NCBI GenBank assembly: GCA_910575255.1
Contig: CAJTEM010000016.1
Coordinates: 57,119 to 121,118 of the forward strand
DNA length: 64,000 nucleotides
Reading direction: 5' to 3'
Origin: Lachnospiraceae bacterium
Lineage (GTDB): Bacteria; Bacillota; Clostridia; Lachnospirales; Lachnospiraceae
Shown: positions 57,748 through 64,000 of the stretch, piece after piece
How the letters are laid out: each line of letters begins with the position of its first letter
Position numbering within the stretch: position 1 is the first letter of the stretch
Translations under genes and position numbers: made by a program
Notes under the pieces: model-generated
The model's database searches: none
The model's input: only the letters and a program-made list of their open reading frames with translations
What the model was told of the DNA's origin: nothing

Positions 57748-58644
57748 ATGGATCAGAATCTTTCCCAATACCGCATTTTTTACGCCGTAGCCCGGACAGG
57801 CAATATCTCCAAGGCTGCCCGTGAGCTGTATATCAGCCAGCCTGCTATCAGCAAAGCAATCAGCAAGCTGGAAGACAGTCTGCATACTACCCTGTTTATC
57901 CGCAATTCCCGCGGAGTTCTGCTGACGGAAGAGGGACAGATTCTGTTTCGCCATATTCAGTCCGCCTTTCAGGAGCTTGCCTTAGGCGAACAAAAGCTGC
58001 GCCGCATCCATGAATTCCATTTAGGACATATCCGTATCGGCGTCAGCAATACCCTGTGCCGTTTTATCATGCTTCCTTATTTGAAGGGATTTATTGAGAA
58101 ATATCCGCATATTAAGATTACCATTGAAAACCAGTCCACTACGCACACCCTCGCCATGCTGGAACAGCAGTGCATTGATGTCGGACTGATTGCCCAGCCT
58201 GAAAACCAGAAAAGTCTCACCTTTCTTCCGATTATGGAGATTGAAGATATTTTCGTCGCTGCACCCAGCTATCTGGAGAACCTGCGTCTGCGGGAAGGCA
58301 GCGATGCGGATATCTTCCAGACCGGCAATATCATGCTCTTAGACAAGCATAATGTCACCCGAACCTACATTGATGACTATATGGCGGCCAACCACATGGA
58401 AGCAAATAATCTTTTGCAGGTCACGACCATGGATCTGCTGATTGAGTTCGCCCGTATCGGTCTCGGCATTGGCTGTGTGATCAAAGAATTCATCAAAGAG
58501 GACCTGGAAAGCGGCAGGCTGACCGAGATTCCTCTGGGCAATCCTATCCGCAAACGAACCATCGGCTTTGCCTTCCGCACTGGTCTTTCTTCCAAGGCCC
58601 TGGCAGCTTTTATTCAGTTTTGCTGTCCGGATCATATAGATTGA
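57748..58644 (+). CDS. LysR-family transcriptional regulator
   Basis: 298 residues, family-standard length. The N-terminal winged HTH is textbook (YRIFYAVARTGNISKAARELYISQPAISKAISKLEDSLHTTLFIRNSRGVLLTEEG). The effector domain begins HLGHIRIGVSNTLCRFIMLPYLKGF and contains GLGIGCVIKEFIKEDLESGRL. AAAGGAG lies before the ATG. It is divergent from pheST, but that operon is already T-box controlled, so the target may be elsewhere. Its 3' end overlaps the convergent cell-wall-binding gene by 35 bases. Confidence 0.93.
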   Translation: MDQNLSQYRIFYAVARTGNISKAARELYISQPAISKAISKLEDSLHTTLFIRNSRGVLLTEEGQILFRHIQSAFQELALGEQKLRRIHEFHLGHIRIGVSNTLCRFIMLPYLKGFIEKYPHIKITIENQSTTHTLAMLEQQCIDVGLIAQPENQKSLTFLPIMEIEDIFVAAPSYLENLRLREGSDADIFQTGNIMLLDKHNVTRTYIDDYMAANHMEANNLLQVTTMDLLIEFARIGLGIGCVIKEFIKEDLESGRLTEIPLGNPIRKRTIGFAFRTGLSSKALAAFIQFCCPDHID

Positions 58645-59125
58645 AGTTCCCACCGACCGCTGCCTTTACCCGGCCGCTTTTTCGGTTCACCTCGTAAGTG
58701 TTCAGAATCTGGTCATCGTTCGGCCCTGTCACGATGCGGACCGACATATAAATAAGATTTTCGTTTCGCCCATCCTCCCGAACCACTACCGGCTGCTGCT
58801 CATCCTGATAATATCCCTGTCTCTTAATAGCATTCTCCAACAGGTGAATCACTGCCTCTGTATTCAGAACCGGTCGCTGCACCCAGCTTCCGTTTTCCGT
58901 ATCCAGTGCATACCACAGGCCGTCCTCCGCCTGAATCCAGCCGGTCTGCATCCTGCCTGACTCGTCATAATAATACCAGCGATTTTCTACCTGTCTCCAG
59001 CCTGCCGCATCCGCCTGGCCTCCGCTGTCTGGCTCTGCCGCACAGGCAGGCTGGCAGAGCCAAATAGCTGTCAGAACCGCCGCGCAGATTATCCGAACCA
59101 TTTTACTCTTCAGAATTCTCTTCAT
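58610..59125 (-). CDS. Secreted protein with cell-wall-binding repeats
   Basis: 171 residues. A signal peptide (KMVRIICAAVLTAIWLCQPACAAE) is followed by two aromatic cell-wall-binding repeats: GWRQVENRWYYYDESGRMQTGW and IQAEDGLWYALDTENGSWVQ. The remaining 85 residues (LNTEAVIHLLENAIKRQGYYQDEQQ onward) form a small domain without a recognised family. It is probably attached non-covalently to wall polymers. Its 3' end overlaps the LysR gene tail to tail. It lies downstream of the ilvN-ilvC unit but is separated from it by a strong terminator. Confidence 0.82.
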   Translation of the reverse strand: MKRILKSKMVRIICAAVLTAIWLCQPACAAEPDSGGQADAAGWRQVENRWYYYDESGRMQTGWIQAEDGLWYALDTENGSWVQRPVLNTEAVIHLLENAIKRQGYYQDEQQPVVVREDGRNENLIYMSVRIVTGPNDDQILNTYEVNRKSGRVKAAVGGNFNLYDPDSKTE

Positions 59126-59169
59126 TCCTTTCTTCTCCTTTCCTCGACACTCCCTATGCGGGTCTATTC

Positions 59170-59218
59170 AAAAAAGGCAGGGGAAAGCTCAGGCAGTTTC
59201 TGCCCTTACTCCCCCCTG
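59170..59218 (-). terminator. Intrinsic terminator of ilvC
   Basis: On the minus strand CAGGGGGGAG pairs with CTTTCCCCTG (59209-59218 with 59178-59187, two G-T pairs), enclosing an inner GGCAG/CTGCC stem, followed by six T. It lies 37 bases after the ilvC stop. Confidence 0.8.
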
Positions 59219-59254
59219 TCGCAGACATGCTCTAGACTCAGCTCAATCCCTGAA

Positions 59255-60295
<1,041 letters not shown>

Positions 60296-60341
60296 TTAAA
60301 GACAAGGGTTCCATTCCTCCCATTATGCTCTTCCCATAGCC

Positions 60342-60842
60342 TTACGGCAGATAGCGGATATCCTCAGAACCTCTGGACAATCCGGTCAGTCCGGTTCTTG
60401 CCAGCTCCAGGATCTCATAATCCTCCAGCAGGTTGATCAGCGCATCCAGCTTGGACTGGTCACCGGTCAGCATCACAGTCAGGGAATCCTTGCCTACATC
60501 CACGATCGTTGCCCGGAAAATATCTGAAATCGCACCGATTGCCTGACGCTCACTGGCGTTCGCCTTGACCTTGACCATAATCAGTTCCCGGTAAACAGAC
60601 TGTCCCGGCCGCAGCTCCTTAATATCCCGGACATCTTCCAGCTTGCGCAGCTGCTTTTCAATCTGCTCCAGAATCTCCTGATCCCCCAGTGACACTACCG
60701 TCATCCGGGAATACCGTTCATCTGCAGTCACACCTACGGTCAGGCTTTCAATATTATACCCACGGCGGCTGAACAGCCCTGCCACCCGGCTCAGGACACC
60801 CGCGGTATTATCCACCAGCAGTGATAAAACAATCCTATCCAT
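60342..60842 (-). CDS. ilvN: Acetolactate synthase small (regulatory) subunit
   Basis: 166 residues from the ATG at 60842 (GAAAGGGTG upstream). An N-terminal ACT domain (RIVLSLLVDNTAGVLSRVAGLFSRRGYNIESLTVG, then RMTVVSLGD) binds valine and gives feedback inhibition. A C-terminal domain (ELIMVKVKANASERQAIGAISDIFRATIVDVG) follows. In many genomes ilvB precedes it; here it stands first in its unit behind its own consensus promoter, so the catalytic subunit must be encoded elsewhere. Also called ilvH in some species. Confidence 0.94.
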   Translation of the reverse strand: MDRIVLSLLVDNTAGVLSRVAGLFSRRGYNIESLTVGVTADERYSRMTVVSLGDQEILEQIEKQLRKLEDVRDIKELRPGQSVYRELIMVKVKANASERQAIGAISDIFRATIVDVGKDSLTVMLTGDQSKLDALINLLEDYEILELARTGLTGLSRGSEDIRYLP

Positions 60843-60872
60843 GGTATTCACCCTTTCTCTCGCGTTCATACT

Positions 60873-60901
60873 ATCATAGCAATCCTGGTGCGGTTTGTCA
60901 A
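60873..60901 (-). promoter_or_regulatory. ilvN-ilvC promoter
   Basis: TTGACA (60896-60901), a 17-base spacer and extended TGC-TATGAT (60873-60878) on the minus strand, 30 bases before the ilvN start. No T-box or leucine-type attenuator fits in so short a leader. Confidence 0.85.
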
Positions 60902-60952
60902 CTATGTAAAAGGAATGAGTGTGATTCCCTGAGGTTATAATGGTAGCTTTTA

Positions 60953-61293
60953 AGGGGGTGGAGTTCCGAAAGGTACGCTCTGGAAAACGGCCAGGCGAAC
61001 CTTACGAGATCCCCGTGAGCCAATGTCAGTAAGTTAAGTAATCGCGAAACACAGCCAAGGAAACGGGGAGGGAAGCAACCGGAAATGGTTTGTGGATTTT
61101 GACTTTGCAGAGATTTAGAAGTCCTTAAATTTCTGAATTTTCGTTTCGTTTTTAGCAAAATTCGGAAATTTTAGGAATTCTTGATCTCGAAACCGGAAAA
61201 ATCAGCAAACCATTTCCGGTCGCTTCCCTCCCCGTTTCCTTGGCGTACCTTTCAGAAACGCTTAACTAACTGACATTGCCCATGAACAGTAAC
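60953..61293. repeat. Palindromic intergenic repeat, copy F: deleted element plus full type 1 element in tandem
   Basis: 60953-61018 is a short derivative (GGGGGTGGAGTTCCGAAAGG through ATCCCCGTGAGC). At 61021 a full type 1 element starts with CAATGTCAGTAAGTTAAG and ends CTTAACTAACTGACATTGCC, then CATGAACAGTAAC at 61293, one base before the stop codon of the next gene. Arms GAAGCAACCGGAAATGGTTTG and CAAACCATTTCCGGTCGCTTC differ from copy C but still pair. The core is nearly identical to copy C. Confidence 0.88.
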
Positions 61294-61294
61294 G

Positions 61295-62323
61295 TTATAA
61301 CGGTATCTGTCCCGTCACCATATCCCCGGTAATCTCTGACAGCGTATGTGCCCCGCACATGGCCATCGTATCCTTCAGTTCTGCGCCAAGTCTCTGAATC
61401 AGCTCGGCAACGCCTTCGTGCGCCCCTCCGTAGACAGCAGTCACGAAAGGACGGCAGATCAAAACCCCATCCGCTCCCAGAGCCAGGGCTTTGAAAATGT
61501 CTGCCCCGCTGCGGATGCCTCCGTCAACCAGGATCGTCATGGAATCGCCCACGGCCCTGGCTATGGCCGGCAGGACCTCTGCTGTGGCCGGACACTGATC
61601 CAGCACGCGGCCGCCATGGTTGGATACTACGATCGCAGCGGCCCCGGCCTCCCGGGCTTTTAAGGCTCCCCTGACTGTCATGATGCCCTTGACTATAAAA
61701 GGCAGGCCGGCCTCCCCTATGATCTGTGCCAGCTCTTTCGTAGTCTTGGTGCCTGCCGGAGGCGTCATGTTTTTCAGAAACGGCAGGCCGGCAGCGTCGA
61801 TATCCATAGCCACGGCAAAGGCGCCAGCCTCACGGACCAGCTTCATCTTTTCACGGATAACATCCGCATTCCATGGCTTTACGGTCGGAACCCCGATTCC
61901 GCTCTCTGACCGAATCGCGGCTGTCGCCGCCCGCATGACTTCCGGATCTGTCCCGTCTCCCGTAAACGCAGCAATCCCTGCCCTGGCACAGGCCGAAACC
62001 AGGATCTCGTTGTACTCTCCGTCTCCGTATTTGTCTCCGTAATGCAGCTTTACCGCTCCCACCGGACCGGCAAAGAAGGGATAGGCGAATTCTCTCCCAA
62101 ACAGCCGACAGCTGGTATCTATTGGACGATTCTCACAAATCACATCCATCAGAACACGGATTTCCTTCCATTTGTCGTAATTCCGGACAGCGGTATCTCC
62201 CACTCCCTTTGCCCCCGGACCCGGAATCTGATTCCTGCAGACACGTCCGTTACAAATCTCACAGCCTTTACAGTAAGGCCCCAAGCAAAGCCTTGCCTGT
62301 TCCAGTATTTCCTTTTGCGTCAT
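61295..62323 (-). CDS. FMN-dependent alpha-hydroxy-acid oxidizing protein with N-terminal cysteine cluster
   Basis: 342 residues. The TIM-barrel core has the family active site IVVSNHGGRVLDQ (His/Gly/Gly/Arg), FMN contacts ILVDGGIRSGADIFKALALGADGVLICRPF and FAGPVGAVKLHYG. Relatives oxidise lactate, glycolate or similar 2-hydroxy acids. An unusual N terminus, CLGPYCKGCEICNGRVC (residues 12-28), holds five cysteines spaced as for an iron-sulfur or metal site, a variant known in anaerobes. It lies downstream of acylphosphatase and flavodoxin-ferredoxin genes, so a low-potential electron acceptor rather than oxygen is plausible. The substrate is unknown. Confidence 0.87.
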   Translation of the reverse strand: MTQKEILEQARLCLGPYCKGCEICNGRVCRNQIPGPGAKGVGDTAVRNYDKWKEIRVLMDVICENRPIDTSCRLFGREFAYPFFAGPVGAVKLHYGDKYGDGEYNEILVSACARAGIAAFTGDGTDPEVMRAATAAIRSESGIGVPTVKPWNADVIREKMKLVREAGAFAVAMDIDAAGLPFLKNMTPPAGTKTTKELAQIIGEAGLPFIVKGIMTVRGALKAREAGAAAIVVSNHGGRVLDQCPATAEVLPAIARAVGDSMTILVDGGIRSGADIFKALALGADGVLICRPFVTAVYGGAHEGVAELIQRLGAELKDTMAMCGAHTLSEITGDMVTGQIPL

Positions 62324-62370
62324 TTTTCCTCCATTCTGCGCATGTTTCCCGACATTTCATGCTCCCGTTC

Positions 62371-62640
62371 TCAATTTGCCATCTGAAATCCACGCTCCTC
62401 CTTAATCTCCATATCCCTGCTCTCCATATCCTCAATCTGAATATAGGGCTGCTTATGAAGCGCTGACACCAGATCCCACACCTGGCTCTCCTCTCCCTGA
62501 GCCTCCAGCTCCACACGGCCATCCCAAAGATTCTGTACATAGCCGGTCAGTCCCAGGCTCCGGGCCAGCCGGCAGGCCTGAAAACGAAACCCCACTCCCT
62601 GCACCCGACCGGAAAAATAAAAATGCTTCCTTATCTTCAT
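62371..62640 (-). CDS. acyP: Acylphosphatase
   Basis: 89 residues, standard for the family. It hydrolyses acyl phosphates. The signature loop [39 protein letters not shown] contains the phosphate-binding loop, catalytic Arg (in FRF) and Asn (in VQNLWDG). The ATG overlaps the stop of the upstream EFR1 gene by four bases. It is followed by the alpha-hydroxy-acid oxidase after 47 bases. Its physiological substrate is generally unclear. Confidence 0.95.
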   Translation of the reverse strand: MKIRKHFYFSGRVQGVGFRFQACRLARSLGLTGYVQNLWDGRVELEAQGEESQVWDLVSALHKQPYIQIEDMESRDMEIKEERGFQMAN

Positions 62641-63416
62641 ATAAAAAACTCCGCTTCCTTCCGCTCCTTACAAAGCTTCTTTAGCTTCTGCGCCACTGCC
62701 AGCAGAACCAGCTTATTAATCTTGCGCGTTCCTGACGGACACTGCTTGATACAACGCATACAGGCAATACACCGCTCGGTATCTGTGACCCTGGGATCTG
62801 TCCGCGAGATCGCCTGTACCGGGCACTTACGGATACAGGTTCCGCAATTTTTGCAGGAAGAGCCGACTTTGATTTTCAGCGGCACCCCATGGAACTTCTT
62901 AAACGGGCGATGCCCGGGAACCTGCAGATCCCCGATCCGGTAATTGCCGGGAAGCTCCCAGAAGCGCCGCCCCAGGTCTTTTGCAAAATGCCGCAGACGC
63001 TTCCGATCCGACTTGTCCGGCCGGCCGGCTGCAATACTGCGCACAATATTATGCTCTGCCGGCACTGCCGCGGCCGCCATGGGGCAAAAGCCCTGTCTCT
63101 GCAGAATCAGCTTCAGTTCCAGAAGCGCATCCTCATAAGCCCGGTTTCCATAGGTCACTACCAGCACAGCGGCTGTCTGACGGCCATGCAGCTTTTTCAA
63201 TCGTTCAAAAGCTGTCGCCGGTACCCGTCCTCCATAGACCGGCACTCCGACAATCACTGCCTCATTCTCCAGAAAATGATATTCCGGCCGCTGACCGGCA
63301 TCGGTCAGATCCAGCTTCTCCTGTCTAAACGGAAGCTGTCCGGCGATCAGCTCCACTACGGTCCTGGTATTGTCCGTGGGACTGAAATAAACACGGGTCA
63401 CCTGCTTGATGTTCAT
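62637..63416 (-). CDS. EFR1-family flavodoxin-ferredoxin protein
   Basis: 259 residues. A flavodoxin-like domain (1-150) has the FMN-loop-like [11 protein letters not shown] and the [20 protein letters not shown] segment. A two-cluster ferredoxin domain near the C terminus has two complete 4Fe-4S motifs, [12 protein letters not shown] and [15 protein letters not shown]1 proteins are cytosolic electron carriers with undefined partners. The gene overlaps both neighbours by four bases (start with the 63413 gene, stop with acyP), so it belongs to one operon with them and may pass electrons to or from the downstream oxidase. Confidence 0.9.
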   Translation of the reverse strand: MNIKQVTRVYFSPTDNTRTVVELIAGQLPFRQEKLDLTDAGQRPEYHFLENEAVIVGVPVYGGRVPATAFERLKKLHGRQTAAVLVVTYGNRAYEDALLELKLILQRQGFCPMAAAAVPAEHNIVRSIAAGRPDKSDRKRLRHFAKDLGRRFWELPGNYRIGDLQVPGHRPFKKFHGVPLKIKVGSSCKNCGTCIRKCPVQAISRTDPRVTDTERCIACMRCIKQCPSGTRKINKLVLLAVAQKLKKLCKERKEAEFFI

Positions 63417-63736
63417 TGTCTTACCCCTCCTGCTCTCTGCCTGTTATATCCTGCCTCATACTCCTGATTCAGCCAATCCACTGCTTCCCAAAGCCCATCC
63501 CCGCTGAAGGCAAAATCCCTGCCATGCTTTTTATCCGGCTCTGTTGCTTCAAAGCTATAAGGCTCCGGCCAGATCACAGCCTCCAGCACGGCCTGCAGCT
63601 TCGCCGGCTCCTCGTCATGAGCCGCTTCCGCCTCTCGCTCCTGCTTCTGCAAAAGATACCTCATGCCCTGATAACTTCCGGTGAAACGGCTCTTTTTCAA
63701 AAAAGCCAAAGAAATCTGGCCATGTAAATCTATCAT
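63413..63736 (-). CDS. Uncharacterised small protein of the EFR1 operon
   Basis: 107 residues from the ATG at 63736, which has GAGGGAG seven bases upstream; the longer frame to 63781 places that site inside the gene. The sequence (IDLHGQISLAFLKKSRFTGSYQGMRYLLQ, later VIWPEPYSFEATEPDKK and GLWEAVDWLNQEYEAGYN) is soluble and predicted mixed alpha/beta. It has no cysteine cluster or membrane segment and no family I can name. The stop overlaps the EFR1 start (ATGA), so it is first in a four-gene unit. Confidence 0.7.
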   Translation of the reverse strand: MIDLHGQISLAFLKKSRFTGSYQGMRYLLQKQEREAEAAHDEEPAKLQAVLEAVIWPEPYSFEATEPDKKHGRDFAFSGDGLWEAVDWLNQEYEAGYNRQRAGGVRQ

Positions 63737-63847
63737 TGCTTTCTCCCTCATGTCCCTGTTTTTCATTCCTGCCGTCTCCATTTTACCCAGAATCCGCAGA
63801 AATGTCTACCCAAAAATCGTAATAATTGCCGATTCCTTTCCCTTCTC

Positions 63848-64000
63848 GTTACTTTTTATGGGGAGGGATTTCAAAAGGTACGCCTTGGAACGAGGGGAGA
63901 GCCGCAGCGGGAAATGGTCTGCGGATGTTTCCGGTTTCGAGATCAAGAATTCCTGAAATTTCTGCAAAGTCAACATCCGCAGACCATTTCCCGCTGCGGC
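63848..64000. repeat. Palindromic intergenic repeat, copy G (type 2, core deleted, runs off the window)
   Basis: Starts GTTACTTTTTATGGGGAGGG, then TTCAAAAGGTACGCCTTGG and arms GCCGCAGCGGGAAATGGTCT and AGACCATTTCCCGCTGCGGC, which pair perfectly. The apical part of the core present in copy D is missing, leaving GAATTCCTGAAATTTCTGC. The right end lies beyond base 64000. Confidence 0.85.

Overview
The window looks like a chromosomal segment of a gut-type Lachnospiraceae (Clostridia). The evidence is a tmRNA whose tag ends AEDNLAYAA, strong AGGAGG ribosome sites, consensus sigma-A promoters (TTGACA-N17-TATAAT type), a T-box leader on pheST, a BceRS/BceAB module, TAXI-type TRAP and GH94 genes, and moderately GC-rich coding DNA. 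Genus and species cannot be fixed from the sequence alone. About 50 protein genes, one RNA gene and nine loci of a palindromic repeat family can be supported.

Layout. 1-1855: the AT-richer end of an integrative element that appears to have inserted at the 3' end of guaA (excisionase-like HTH gene, XRE regulator with a three-operator divergent switch, ICMT-family membrane protein). 1856-3148: a GMP synthase lacking the catalytic core of its glutaminase domain. 3296-7934: a BceAB/BceSR-type peptide-antibiotic sensing and resistance module. 8055-13576: a NarL-type two-component system with a large unknown membrane protein. 13749-15011: ogt and hsp20. 15100-18530: an RNA-metabolism operon (zinc-finger-like protein, RtcB ligase, SUV3-like helicase). 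19413-22307: a VIT/VWA surface protein with a PEP-CTERM-like tail beside an exosortase. 22434-26220: a TAXI TRAP transporter. 26675-27011: tmRNA.

27369-39593 is a beta-linked oligosaccharide locus: GH3 beta-glucosidase, ABC importer, two GH94 phosphorylases and an AraC regulator, with AraC-like operators between the divergent arms. Imported oligosaccharides would be cleaved by phosphorolysis and hydrolysis in the cytoplasm. 40044-43247: a large acidic-repeat surface protein and an XRE regulator flanking a perfect 20-bp palindrome. 43306-47105: branched-chain aminotransferase, aspartase and a divergent LysR regulator. 47256-51945: smpB, rnr, secG, eno. 52100-53128: an Rpn-family nuclease. 53641-57633: pheST behind a T-box. 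57748-60842: LysR, a cell-wall-binding protein, ilvC, ilvN. 61295-63736: an alpha-hydroxy-acid oxidase, acylphosphatase, EFR1 flavodoxin-ferredoxin and an unknown protein.

Scattered through the intergenic gaps is a family of long, nearly self-complementary repeats of about 110-290 bp. They end in GTTACTTTTCATGGG-type inverted repeats, usually abut stop codons, and in one case supply the last codons of a gene. The arms differ between copies but remain complementary within each copy. This family and the exosortase/VIT-VWA pair are the most interesting items here.
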